A stretch of 64,000 bases of DNA from Actinomyces marmotae (GCF_013177295.1 NZ_CP053642.1:2046001-2110000), one strand, 5' to 3'; shown: positions 16,882 to 24,613, numbered from the stretch's first letter. A program made the numbers and translations. The notes: generated by a model from the sequence alone, not told the origin.

Positions 16882-17493
16882 ATGGGCGTTGAGGGGCCGG
16901 GCGGCGCGCGGAGGCCAGCCTCCGGCGGGGGCTCTGCTGAGGCGACCGCTCTCGTTGATGCGCTGCGCGATGCGACGGTGGCTGGTCGCCCGCAGGAGGC
17001 GATCTCGCTCGCGGGCGCCGTCGCTGAGTTGGCTCGGGAGCTGGGGCCTGAGGACCACCAAGTGCTGGGCGCGCGCTTCCATCTGGCCCGGGCCCACCGC
17101 GCGGCCGGGGATCCGGCGTCAGCGGTGACGCTACTGGAGCAGGTGGTCGCCGGGACCGAGAGGCTGCTCGGGCCGGAGGCTCCCCAGTCGCTCACCGCCC
17201 GCAGCGCCCTAGCCGGCGCCTGCGCGGACGCGGGTCGGGCGCGCGAGGCGGTGGCTCTCCATGAGCGGATCGTTGACGACGCCGCGAGGCTGCTGGGCCG
17301 GGGGCATCCCGATGCGCTGTCGGCGCGGAACAATCTCGCCCGGGCCTGCGAGGCGGCCGGTGACACGCCTCGGGCGCTCTGCCTGTACGAGGCGCTGGTG
17401 CGCGACGCCGAGGCCGTACTCGACGCCGCGCACCCTTACCTCGCCCTGTTCCGCCGTAACCGTGATCGGCTGCGGCCTAGTGCTCAGAGGTAG
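16882..17493 (+). CDS. Tetratricopeptide repeat protein
   Basis: A 203-residue protein made largely of TPR-type helical hairpins. Four ~42-residue repeats of the kinesin-light-chain style are visible: EAISLAGAVAELARELGPEDHQVLGARFHLARAHRAAGD, SAVTLLEQVVAGTERLLGPEAPQSL, EAVALHERIVDDAARLLGRGHPDALSARNNLARACEAAGD and RALCLYEALVRDAEAVLDAAHP. Such proteins act as protein-interaction scaffolds; the partner is unknown. No signal or membrane segment is present. ATG at 16882 has a GGGAAGGAA ribosome-binding site. The 3' end overlaps the convergent ddh gene by 10 bases. Confidence 0.8.
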   Translation: MGVEGPGGARRPASGGGSAEATALVDALRDATVAGRPQEAISLAGAVAELARELGPEDHQVLGARFHLARAHRAAGDPASAVTLLEQVVAGTERLLGPEAPQSLTARSALAGACADAGRAREAVALHERIVDDAARLLGRGHPDALSARNNLARACEAAGDTPRALCLYEALVRDAEAVLDAAHPYLALFRRNRDRLRPSAQR

Positions 17494-18455
17494 TGGGCGC
17501 GGAGTTCGGCGGGGTCCTTCGGGGACAGGTCGGCGAGGGTGACGTCGAAGACGGTGTGCGCGCCGGTCTGGCCGCGAGCGGCCATGCGGGCGGCGGCGCG
17601 CCCCATGGCGACCACGACTGCGCCGGTGAACTCGGGATTCGAGTCGAGAGCCAGTTCGAAGGTGATGCGCTCGGCCACGCCGTCGGAGGTCAGGCCGCGG
17701 CGGATAACGGTGCCGCCGTGCGGGATCCCGGCGTGCTTGGCGGCCATCTCCTCGGCGGAGATGAAGGTGACGGTGGTGTCGTAGTCGGCGAAATAGTTGG
17801 GCATCTCGACGATCTCCTTCTCGATGCGAGCGAGATCAGCGCCCTCGGCGGCCACCACGTAGCAGTCGCGGCGGTGCATGGAGCGGGTGGTGAGTTCGAC
17901 GTCCTCACCGGCCTTGACGGCGTCGACGGTCTCGGCGACCGGCAGCGTGTACTGGCGGGCGTCGAGCACGCCCTCGATGCGGCGCACGGCGTCGGAGTGG
18001 CCCTGGGAGACGCCGGGGCCCCAGAAGGTGGTGGTGGTGCCGTCGGGGAGGACCGAGTCCCCCAGGACGCGCAGCATGGAGAACAGGCCCGGGTCCCAGC
18101 CCGTGGAGATGATGGCGAGGTGTCCGGCGCCCTTCGCGGCGGCGTCGACGGCGGCGAAGTAGCTGGGGATCTCGGCGTGGGTGTCGAAGGAGTCGACGGT
18201 GGTGAAGTGAGCGGCCGCGGCGGGGCCCTGCTCGGCGAGGTCGGTGGCCGATCCCCCGCAGTTGAGGCAGACGTCCACCTTGTCCGCCCAGGCGGGCATG
18301 TCGTCGACATGGGCGACGGGGGCGCCCTGGGTGGTGACCGAGGCGGGATCGCGGCGGGTGAAGACGACGACGAGCTCCATGTCCTCGCTCTTCGAGATGG
18401 CCTGCTCGGCGCCCCGCCCGAGGTTGCCGTATCCGTTGATCGCGACTCTGATCAT
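17484..18455 (-). CDS. ddh: meso-Diaminopimelate dehydrogenase
   Basis: A 323-residue NADP-dependent dehydrogenase that converts tetrahydrodipicolinate, ammonia and NADPH directly to meso-diaminopimelate in lysine and peptidoglycan synthesis. The Rossmann motif INGYGNLGRGAEQAI is at the N-terminus. VDVCLNCGGSATDL, VDSFDTHAEIPSY, ISTGWDPGLFSMLRVLGDSVLPDG and FWGPGVSQGHSDAVRRIEGV match the Ddh family throughout. ATG at 18455 has an AGGAGGAC ribosome-binding site. Length matches the Corynebacterium enzyme class. No other lysine gene is nearby. Confidence 0.95.
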   Translation of the reverse strand: MIRVAINGYGNLGRGAEQAISKSEDMELVVVFTRRDPASVTTQGAPVAHVDDMPAWADKVDVCLNCGGSATDLAEQGPAAAAHFTTVDSFDTHAEIPSYFAAVDAAAKGAGHLAIISTGWDPGLFSMLRVLGDSVLPDGTTTTFWGPGVSQGHSDAVRRIEGVLDARQYTLPVAETVDAVKAGEDVELTTRSMHRRDCYVVAAEGADLARIEKEIVEMPNYFADYDTTVTFISAEEMAAKHAGIPHGGTVIRRGLTSDGVAERITFELALDSNPEFTGAVVVAMGRAAARMAARGQTGAHTVFDVTLADLSPKDPAELRAHYL

Positions 18456-19103
18456 GAGTCCTCCTAGGAGTTCGTCGTGCCGTCCCTTGGCGTTCGGGCC
18501 ACGGCTCGGGCAGGGGCCCGGCCGGGGACCGCAGAAGCGTAGGCATGAGCCACATGTCCGGCGCATGACGATCGCCCTGCGGACGCCGGCGCCCCCGCGC
18601 CGCGGTCTGAGACTGCGGATACGGGCTCAACTCGCACGTACCGCCTCAGCCCGCACATACCGCCTCATCCCACACGTACCGCCTCATCCCACACATACCG
18701 CCTCAGCCCACACATACCGCCTCATCCTTGTAGTTTGAGGGCGTAAGGCCGGGACGAGACGGTATCTGCGGGCGCAAGGCGGCGTCAGCGCAGTGGTCGT
18801 CTCCATACACTCAGGCCCCGCCGGTTCGCGAGGGTCCCGGAGGGGACGCGTGTTCCCGGGCGGGTAACCGGCACGAGCTCCCTCATCAGGCGGATCACCG
18901 CGTGGGTGCGCCGTTCTGCCCTTGAGAAGGGGGCTGCCAGGTGGACGGCGAATCACCGCATGGGGGTGCCGTACACTTCCTATGAGAGTCCTCTTCCCCG
19001 CATTCCCCATCCCTGATTTCCCACGGCATGGTCGAGATTCCGGCTCTTACCCGCATGTTCCGCCATCGGAGGCGGCACACGGGTCACCATATGGAGGAAT
19101 CCC
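18456..19103. other. Intergenic region holding the second 19-bp-unit array
   Basis: This 648-base gap between ddh and the repeat protein at 19104 holds the 19-bp-unit array (18621-18777). A short imperfect duplication (GAATCACCGCATGGG and GGATCACCGCGTGGG) lies at about 18890-18965. No conserved gene was recognised. Confidence 0.55.
18621..18777. repeat. 19-bp-unit array, second copy
   Basis: Units begin at 18621 (degenerate ACGGGCTCA), 18640, 18659, 18678, 18697 and 18716, exactly 19 bp apart, with core ACCGCCTCA. The unit at 18716 is 24 bp, again with CCTCA and TGAGG arms. Reverse-type units follow at 18740 (GGCGTAAGGCCGGGACGAG) and 18759 (ACGGTATCTGCGGGCGCAA). Unit length, 24-bp pivot and order match the array at 10305-10575. 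Confidence 0.88.
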
Positions 19104-19976
19104 ATGAATCACCTTCGTCGATCGGCCATCGGGGCGATCTCCGCGCTCTCACTGCTGGGAATGGTCATCCCAGCAGCTGTCGCGGATGAATTCCCCTACC
19201 CTGTGCCCTCTCCCACAGCCGGTGCGACGTCGCCTCAGCCCGCGCCCGCACCACCGATCCGGGACGGGTGGGTGCAAAGCGGCGACAAGTGGTATTTCTA
19301 CGAGGCAGGCCTGCTCAAGACCGGGTGGATCGCTCAAGGCGGCGCCTGGTACTACCTGATGCCCGACGGCGCGATGGCCACAGGCTGGGCGCACGATGGC
19401 AAGGCCTGGTACTACTTCGATTCCACGGGCGCGATGCAGTACGGCAGGTGGCTGGAGTCGGGCGGCGCCTGGTATTACCTGCTCCCGTCTGGGGCGATGG
19501 CCGCCAGTCAGTGGGTCGCTCAGGGCGGCGCCTGGTACTACCTGAAGGCGGACGGGACGATGGCCACTGGCTGGGCCCAGGACGGCGGATCCTGGTACCA
19601 CTTCACGCCGGCCGGCGCGATGGAGAGCGGGACGTGGATCAGCTCGGGGAGCAACTGGTACTACCTGACGGCGTCGGGCGCGATGGCGACGCGCATGTGG
19701 GTGGGCGATTACTACCTGAAGGCGGACGGGACGATGGCCACGGGCTGGGCCCAGGCTGGCGACACGTGGTACCGCTTCAGCGGGAATGGACGACTGGCGG
19801 GCCGCTACAACCCGGGGACGTACACGTGCCCGAGTTGGGCGCCGATCAAGGGCAATGCCGAGTCGAAGATCTATCACCGGCCCGGTCAGGGCTCCTACAA
19901 CCGGACGAAGGCTGAGGAGTGCTTCGTCAGCGGCGCTGACGCGGAGAACGCCGGATATCGCGCCGCGAGGAACTGA
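19104..19976 (+). CDS. Secreted choline-binding-like repeat protein with 'sunset'-type C-terminal motif
   Basis: A 290-residue secreted protein. A signal peptide (residues 1 to about 28, IGAISALSLLGMVIPAAVADE) and Pro-rich linker precede nine or so wall-binding repeats (GAMATGWAHDGKAWYYFDST and variants, about 55-230). The C-terminal 55 residues, CPSWAPIKGNAESKIYH through RTKAEECFVSGADAENAGYR, match the short IKGN...IYH...CF...A...GYR module often called a sunset domain and found on secreted nucleases and hydrolases. No separate catalytic domain is present. ATG at 19104 has a GGAGGAA ribosome-binding site. Confidence 0.82.
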   Translation: MNHLRRSAIGAISALSLLGMVIPAAVADEFPYPVPSPTAGATSPQPAPAPPIRDGWVQSGDKWYFYEAGLLKTGWIAQGGAWYYLMPDGAMATGWAHDGKAWYYFDSTGAMQYGRWLESGGAWYYLLPSGAMAASQWVAQGGAWYYLKADGTMATGWAQDGGSWYHFTPAGAMESGTWISSGSNWYYLTASGAMATRMWVGDYYLKADGTMATGWAQAGDTWYRFSGNGRLAGRYNPGTYTCPSWAPIKGNAESKIYHRPGQGSYNRTKAEECFVSGADAENAGYRAARN

Positions 19977-20052
19977 TCTCCCAGATCAGAAGAGGCCGCG
20001 GAGCACGGCACGCTAATAGCCCGTGCCCCGCACCATGAGCCGGGGAGACGAC

Positions 20053-20086
20053 CGGGGCGCGCGGAATCACTGCTCCGCGCGCCCCG
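20053..20086. terminator. Hairpin terminator between convergent genes
   Basis: A perfect 13-bp stem, CGGGGCGCGCGGA (20053-20065) and its complement (20074-20086), with an 8-base loop lies between the gene ending at 19976 (+) and the YegP gene ending at 20136 (-). It could serve both. Confidence 0.7.
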
Positions 20087-20135
20087 CTGTCCTTGCCGAT
20101 TCGTTGCCGACTAGGAGAAACCGACCGCTTCCGCC

Positions 20136-20321
20136 TCAGCCCTCGGTGAGGTCCTGGACCGTTGCGTCGGCGGCCGCGCGCTGGACGGCCTCGGTTCCCT
20201 TGACCGCAGCCGCCTTGGTCTCATAGGCCTGCCCGGTGGCGACGATCTCGCCGTTGCCGGCCTTGAGGCGGAAGCGGAACTTGCCGGCCCCGTCCTCGTA
20301 CACCTCGAACTTGCTCGCCAT
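20136..20321 (-). CDS. YegP family (DUF1508) protein
   Basis: A 61-residue YegP/DUF1508 protein with one copy of the ~50-residue motif: KFEVYEDGAGKFRFRLKAGNGEIVATGQAYETKAAAVKGTEAVQ. These small proteins are widespread; their role is not known. Of the two adjacent ATG codons, the second (20321) is preferred because it lies 6 bases from AGGAG and gives the typical MASKFEVYED start. It is the last conserved gene before the accessory island. Confidence 0.88.
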   Translation of the reverse strand: MASKFEVYEDGAGKFRFRLKAGNGEIVATGQAYETKAAAVKGTEAVQRAAADATVQDLTEG

Positions 20322-20640
20322 CATCTTCTCCTCTGGCTCATGGACACCTTAAAGCGAGTATGACACGGCGAGCCGATCCCGTGAGGCAACTCGCGGCACC
20401 CGGAGAGTCTCGCCCCACCCGGCCGACGACGTCGCCCCCTCGCGGTGGCCCCTCGTGACGGGGCAGCGCATTGGAGCGACGCCGGAGGCGCGGCGCATGA
20501 GCAGGCCGATCCGTCGTCGCGCCCCGTAAGCGGATCGGCCTTCCCATCAGGAAGCCAGGACAAGAGGGCCCGCGGGATTCTCGCCAGCAGTACCGGCCCG
20601 GAGGCGCCTCCCACACATTGAAGCGGAACTGCACCTTCGC
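20322..20640. other. Gene-free flank of the accessory island
   Basis: No functional gene was recognised here. It contains the left copy of a direct repeat (20519-20612) and then runs into a decayed transposase. Confidence 0.5.
20519..20612. repeat. Direct repeat flanking the RiPP-like locus, left copy
   Basis: About 94 bases, beginning GCGCCCCGTAAGCGGATCGG, align with 23677-23766 in the same orientation. Roughly four-fifths of positions are identical by eye, including AAGCGGATCGGCCTTCCC, AAGAGGGCC and CGGGATTCTCG. The two copies bracket the transposase remnant, the peptide/ABC locus and the macrodomain pseudogene. Confidence 0.75.
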
Positions 20641-20699
20641 AGCCCCTGAGTTGGTGGTCTTGGGTTGTCTGGGCGGGCTCGGTGTGGTGGTCGGCCAGC

Positions 20700-21042
20700 G
20701 TGTGGGAGCGGATCGGGCGGGGAGGCCAGTGCCGGGTCGCTCAACCGGGTCCTTGATGCCGGGGCTGTCGCGTCGCGCGATGCGCTGGGCGTTGGAGGCG
20801 CTGGCGATCGAACCTGGCCGTCTCGAGCATCGCCGAAGGTCTTGGGGCCGCCTGGCGCACAGCCGATGACCCGGTCCTAGCCGAGGACAGGCGCGCGCTG
20901 ATCGATGGCCCGGGCCGGCCCGACAGCGCCTTCATGGTGAGGATGGCCACGGGCCCCGATACCTACGCAGAACTAACCGGTCACTGGGCTGCGGGCGGCG
21001 GCCTCCTGGCGAGCGCCATCTTCGTGGCTCGAGGGCATTGAT
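20700..21042 (+). pseudogene. Decayed ISL3-family transposase fragment
   Basis: Two reading frames together give LSRRAMRWALEALAIE, then after a one-base shift NLAVSSIAEGLGAAWRTADDPVLAEDRRALIDG. This matches the helix-turn-helix part of ISL3-family transposases, where LSRRALRWALE... is followed by LTVARVAEGLGVAWNTAND.VLAEGRR. The shift falls near 20810. After about 20920 the resemblance ends, although the frame stays open to a TGA at 21040-21042. No catalytic DDE core was found, so this is an inactive remnant. Upstream boundaries are approximate. Confidence 0.75.
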
Positions 21043-21362
21043 GGCTGTCGCAGCCTCAGCTGGCTCTAGAGTCCCTCGGATTGAACGGGGCGCAGAGAAA
21101 CAGAAGAAGAAAGCTATCTGAGTCCTGCGCACACAGGGCGACTGCTCAAACGAAGTTAAGATCCGATTGTCTGATAGCAAAAGGGACGATGGACGCGCGG
21201 CCAATCAGCTTGAGCCTGAGCGGGTTGACCCGGCTACCACCAAGAACTAGGAGTCGGACCAGGGGTGCGCAACCATCTATCTGCCGATAGCGGCTGAACC
21301 TTCCAAGAATCGGGTCAGAACCGTATTGGAACGACAGTTGCCCCCTAATGTCGGAGGCTTCC
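21043..21362. other. Gene-free stretch of lower GC
   Basis: About 320 bases downstream of the permease gene. Base composition is visibly less GC-rich than the flanking chromosome. I see no gene, terminator or repeat in it. Confidence 0.45.
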
Positions 21363-22130
21363 TCACCGCCGCCTGAGACGGGAGCCCATCCTCCTATGAC
21401 AGTAAGGAATTAGGATAACAACCACGAGCAAGCATACGATGATCCATACGGCGTTGAGTCCAATGCCGAGCAGGTAAGGGCCTGTGGCGTTAAGTGTCAA
21501 CGGGACGTCGAGGGAGATCCCGAGGACGCCGCAGTACGTTGGGTAGCCAGCAAATCCAGTAGATCCGCCGACAGCCCATTGAGCGGCTCCGAGGCTGGCC
21601 AGGTTCCACAGCGCTGCGATCTGTAAGCCAGTCATCGTCGCTAGTCCACCCATATATGCGAAAAGTCGGGGGTAGAGCCCGCCGAGGCGTGCAGTGGCAA
21701 GTCCGATGATCCAGGCCATAGAGATCCAGGCTACGCTGGAAACCAACTTGGCGGCGAGGAGGTAGGCGAATGCGCGCGCTGTTACGTCTTCTTTCGGCCA
21801 GGTCGTAGTGCTCGCCAGGACAGAGACGAGCCCAACCGTTGCGAATCCCAGAGCAAGTGGAAGCGTTTTGACGAGGAACTTACGCAGTGGTGAGTGGGTA
21901 GACAGCTGGAGGAGCGGATCACCCTTGAGCACGAGGAACGCGAAGATCTGCGCTCCTACGTAAAATGCGGTTCCAGCCGAAATCAAGACTACGGAGAACA
22001 CCCAGACTACGCTAAGTATAGTTTCGTAGGAGTCTAGACACTCCTTCAGTAAGAAGGCACAAAGAAGAAAGGAGACGCACGCCAGGAAAAAAATGGCGTG
22101 CTTACGCGCCTCGGTGGAGATATCATGCAT
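21363..22130 (-). CDS. ABC transporter permease (six TM), RiPP-like locus
   Basis: A 255-residue integral membrane protein with six predicted helices: AIFFLACVSFLLCAFLL, ILSVVWVFSVVLISAGTAFYV, FLVKTLPLALGFATVGLVSVL, YLLAAKLVSSVAWISMAWII, LATMTGLQIAALWNLASLGA and LLGIGLNAVWIIVCLLVVVIL. No family was recognised with confidence. Its start overlaps the end of the ATPase gene by 8 bases, so the two should form an exporter of the YydI/YydJ or bacteriocin-immunity size class. Codon use is less GC-rich than neighbouring genes, suggesting acquisition. Confidence 0.7.
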   Translation of the reverse strand: MHDISTEARKHAIFFLACVSFLLCAFLLKECLDSYETILSVVWVFSVVLISAGTAFYVGAQIFAFLVLKGDPLLQLSTHSPLRKFLVKTLPLALGFATVGLVSVLASTTTWPKEDVTARAFAYLLAAKLVSSVAWISMAWIIGLATARLGGLYPRLFAYMGGLATMTGLQIAALWNLASLGAAQWAVGGSTGFAGYPTYCGVLGISLDVPLTLNATGPYLLGIGLNAVWIIVCLLVVVILIPYCHRRMGSRLRRR

Positions 22131-22809
22131 GGATCATCGCCTCCTTAATGGATGACTCTAGACTACCTCCCGGCGGCATCTCCGGAACCTGGACCCGAAG
22201 CAGCAATCGCCCGTCGTGGAGCACTACACATTCATCGAAAAGCGATTCCAGGCCTGCGATAAGATGTGTGCTGATGATCAGCAGGGCGTCGTCAGGCTTG
22301 TGCCGTTTAATAAGTTCCAGCATACGGTCGCGGGTCACGGGGTCCACCGCGGCCAGCGGCTCATCGAAGAGATAGACAGATGATCGTCTAGCCAGCGCCA
22401 TGCCAAGGTTCAACTGTTCTTCCATCCCTTTGGACAGGTCGCCCACCTTCTTTGAGGCATCCAACGTCAGGTCGTCGATGATAGACTTCGCGCGCGCGAT
22501 GTCGAAGTCGTCAAAGTAGCCCGACAGGACTTCGGGAACCGACCCGACCCTAAGGAATTTATAGATAAACGGGGCGTCCGGCAGGAAGGCAGGACTCGCT
22601 GTACCACGGAACCTGAAGAAGCCTGACTTCGGGGGCAGCAGTCCGGCGAGCGACCTCAGTAGTGTCGTCTTTCCGGCCCCATTGTGACCGAACAGCCCAA
22701 CGATAGCGGGGTTGGCAAAACGGATAGTCAGCGGAGCCAGGCAGAACTTGCGCCCCCTCGCCACCACAAGTTCCCCCAACTCCAATAAGGCATTCATAGA
22801 TTCTGTCAT
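22123..22809 (-). CDS. ABC transporter ATP-binding protein, RiPP-like locus
   Basis: A 228-residue ABC ATPase. Walker A is GLFGHNGAGKTTLL. The signature motif is degenerate, LSKGMEEQLNLGMALA instead of LSGGQ. Walker B is SSVYLFDEPLAAVDP, and the switch His is in LLIISTHLIAG. The size and LSKGM signature fit exporters paired with small six-helix permeases, commonly for peptides or in self-immunity. Start ATG at 22809 lies 18 bases after the radical SAM remnant and has a weak GGGGGG-type ribosome-binding site; ATG four codons later is an alternative. It overlaps the permease gene. Confidence 0.88.
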   Translation of the reverse strand: MTESMNALLELGELVVARGRKFCLAPLTIRFANPAIVGLFGHNGAGKTTLLRSLAGLLPPKSGFFRFRGTASPAFLPDAPFIYKFLRVGSVPEVLSGYFDDFDIARAKSIIDDLTLDASKKVGDLSKGMEEQLNLGMALARRSSVYLFDEPLAAVDPVTRDRMLELIKRHKPDDALLIISTHLIAGLESLFDECVVLHDGRLLLRVQVPEMPPGGSLESSIKEAMIHA

Positions 22810-22827
22810 GGCAGGCGCCCCCCAAAA

Positions 22828-22974
22828 TTAGTGCACTAGGCTGTCAACGATAGAGTCAATTTGCTCGTCGGTTAGACGCGCTTCAGAACGAGAGGAACTT
22901 GCGGCGCAGCAGTGATTGCATGTAGCATTACACCTAGCCACGAGGTTGAGTCCTACTCACTGCGGCTTACACAT
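22828..22974 (-). pseudogene. Truncated radical SAM enzyme (CxxxCxxC remnant)
   Basis: Reading from ATG at 22974 gives MCKPQ, a TGA, then VGLNLVARCNATCNHCC followed by AASSSRSEARLTDEQIDSIVDSLVH and TAA. CNATCNHC is the radical SAM C-x3-C-x2-C cluster-binding motif in its expected N-terminal position, and RLTDEQIDSIVDSL resembles the following helix of RiPP-type enzymes. The in-frame TGA at codon 6 and the stop after about 43 codons make this a broken N-terminal fragment. A GTG at 22941 could still express a 37-residue peptide. It lies in line with the peptide gene upstream and the ABC genes downstream. Confidence 0.6.
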
Positions 22975-23041
22975 TTCTTCTCTCTACAATCATGCGAGGA
23001 ACCCACCCGCTGTCACGTGGGCAATGAAGGCCAGCCAGACC

Positions 23042-23155
23042 CTACGATCCAGCCGCCATTTCGGTGACGAAGCACCAAAGGTCGTCGACCGTCGCCAGCT
23101 CTGTCACGTTCTTGTCGATGGTGAAGGACTCGCAAATGGCCTGCTTGTCCGACAT
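23042..23155 (-). CDS. Small peptide, candidate RiPP precursor
   Basis: A 37-codon ORF too short for routine gene calling. It begins MSDKQAICESFTIDK and ends LWCFVTEMAAGS. A strong ribosome-binding site (AGAGAGGAG, five bases before ATG at 23155) argues that it is or was translated. It is acidic, has two Cys and one Trp, and lies 67 bases upstream of the radical SAM remnant on the same strand. Gene order (short peptide, radical SAM, ABC ATPase, permease) is that of radical-SAM RiPP loci, so a precursor role is inferred. No known precursor family was recognised. It could also be truncated: read-through of the TAG would add 23 residues. Confidence 0.45.
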   Translation of the reverse strand: MSDKQAICESFTIDKNVTELATVDDLWCFVTEMAAGS

Positions 23156-23160
23156 AATTA

Positions 23161-23167
23161 CTCCTCT
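23161..23167 (-). promoter_or_regulatory. Ribosome-binding site of the small peptide gene
   Basis: On the minus strand AGAGGAG lies five to six bases before the ATG at 23155. It is the best Shine-Dalgarno match in this island and is the main sign that the 37-codon ORF is expressed. Confidence 0.6.
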
Positions 23168-23238
23168 CTTCTTTAAGATAAACCAATGGCTGAAGTAGAC
23201 GCCTTCTGCAGAGACGCGCCGGCGAGTGCGAACGTTCC

Positions 23239-23250
23239 GACGCTAGCGTC
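23239..23250. promoter_or_regulatory. 12-bp perfect palindrome upstream of peptide gene
   Basis: GACGCTAGCGTC is a perfect 12-bp inverted repeat 84 bases upstream of the peptide start. It is placed where an operator might be, between the peptide gene and the divergent macrodomain remnant. Confidence 0.35.
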
Positions 23251-23323
23251 AGTGACGCCTGCCTCAATTCATGTTGCGACATGAGTCATATCACATTTAC
23301 GGCTCTGCCACAACGGAGCCGTG

Positions 23324-23641
23324 ATGCGACTAGAAGCGGTACCTGGAGACATCACCACCCAGGAGGCGGATGCCGTCGTCAACGCGGCCAACTCCGCGCT
23401 GCTCGGGGCGGCGGGGTGGACGGCGCCATTCACCGTGCTGCCGGGCCGCGCCTGTTGCAGGCCTGCCGCGAGCTGTGCGCCACCGAGCTGCCGTACGGGC
23501 TGCCGGTGGGTCAAGGCCGTGGCCACACCCGGCTTCGACCTGTCCGCCCGCTGGGTCATCCACGCCGATGGCCCTAACCGGCACGCCGGCCAGGGCGACC
23601 CCGCCCTGCTGCGCGCTTTCCGGGTGGTTCTGGACACCTGA
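23324..23641 (+). pseudogene. Frameshifted, truncated macrodomain (ADP-ribose-binding) gene
   Basis: Frame 1 reads MRLEAVPGDITTQEADAVV then NAANSALLG, the macrodomain N-terminus. A shift near 23405 moves the match to GGGVDGAIHRAAGPRLLQACRE, the glycine-rich ligand loop. A second shift near 23510 returns to frame 1 with AVATPGFDLSARWVIHADGP. The match stops at LLRAFRVVLDT, well short of the ~170-residue family length. Two compensating frameshifts plus truncation mark a pseudogene of an O-acetyl-ADP-ribose deacetylase-type protein. The break abuts the right copy of the island direct repeat. Confidence 0.8.
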
Positions 23642-23980
23642 GCGGCCCAGACGGCGTCGGTGGCGTGTCCGCCATCGCGCCCCGCAAGCGGATCGGCCTT
23701 CCCGTCGGTGTCCCAGGATAAGAGGGCCTACGGGATTCTCGTCCAGAGGTACCGGCCCGCAGGCCGGGCCCCTCCTGCTTCCCTGACCTCGGAAGCAGGC
23801 ATCTGGCATAGGCCGTGCGCCCGCCGGCCCGCGCTCAACGCCGCAAGAGGCCGCGCCCCGACGCGGCAGTGAAGCGGGACGCGCCGGAACAGCGCAACCA
23901 AATCGCGATGGCACCCGGAGAACATCGTCCGGGGCATCGGTATTTGGCCGGCCATTCCGGCGCGCAACCTCCCAATGCGC
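23642..23980. other. Gene-free segment with right island repeat
   Basis: About 340 bases between the macrodomain remnant and the ABC operon. It holds the direct repeat copy at 23677-23766. No gene was recognised in the rest. Confidence 0.5.
23677..23766. repeat. Direct repeat flanking the RiPP-like locus, right copy
   Basis: About 90 bases in the same orientation as 20519-20612. Shared blocks are AAGCGGATCGGCCTTCCC, CCAGGA(T/C)AAGAGGGCC, CGGGATTCTCG and TACCGGCCCG. Confidence 0.75.
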
Positions 23981-24613
23981 TTACTGGCGCACCAGGTTTC
24001 GGTTCTTCAGTCGGAAGACCACATCCGCCTTCTTCGACAGCTGCGCCGAATGGGTCACCACGATGACACACTTATCCTGCTCATGGGCGAGGCGCTTCAG
24101 GATATCGATCATCTCCCCGGCCGTCTTGCCGTCCAAGTTGCCGGTCGGCTCGTCGGCCAAGATGACGGGCGACTTCGAGGCGAGGGCACGAGCGATGGCC
24201 ACGCGCTGCTGCTGCCCGCCGGAGAGCTTCATGACATTCCGCTTCGCCTCATCCTCAGAAAGGCCTAGTTCAAGGAGTGAGTCAATCTTCGCCTTCGGGT
24301 CAACGAGCTTCACGTTCTCCAACGGCGTGAGGTAGTCGATGAGGTTGTAGTTCTGGAAAACCAATGAGACGTTGTGCTGGCGATGGTAGGCGTACCCCCG
24401 CTTCGCCACATCCTCACCATCAAGGAGGATCTTGCCCTGGGAGGGGGCATCGAGGCCGGCAAGCAGGCCGAGGAGGGTGGACTTGCCCGCACCGGAGTTT
24501 CCGATGATGGCGTAGAACTTGCCCGACTTGAATTCGGCGTTGACGCCATTCAGGACGCTCTTCTTCACATCCTGATAAACAAAGCCGAACTTTTCGAGCT
24601 TCAAAGTGGTCAT
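23981..24613 (-). CDS. ABC transporter ATP-binding protein, MacB/LolD type
   Basis: A 210-residue ABC ATPase. Walker A is [19 protein letters not shown], the Q-loop region [20 protein letters not shown], signature [16 protein letters not shown], Walker [14 protein letters not shown] and switch His in [10 protein letters not shown]. This is the MacB/LolD/FtsE branch that pairs with FtsX-like permeases. The two permease genes lie directly upstream on the same strand (24656-27202), so the three form one transporter, probably mechanotransmission-type for peptide export or resistance. TAGGAGAA precedes the ATG. GC content is lower than the chromosome average. Confidence 0.92.
   Translation of the reverse strand: MTTLKLEKFGFVYQDVKKSVLNGVNAEFKSGKFYAIIGNSGAGKSTLLGLLAGLDAPSQGKILLDGEDVAKRGYAYHRQHNVSLVFQNYNLIDYLTPLENVKLVDPKAKIDSLLELGLSEDEAKRNVMKLSGGQQQRVAIARALASKSPVILADEPTGNLDGKTAGEMIDILKRLAHEQDKCVIVVTHSAQLSKKADVVFRLKNRNLVRQ

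Noticed and set aside
21363..23155. Epipeptide (YydF) locus
   Set aside because: Gene order and sizes are reminiscent, but the peptide does not resemble YydF, no YydH-type protease is present, and too little of the radical SAM protein remains to assign it.
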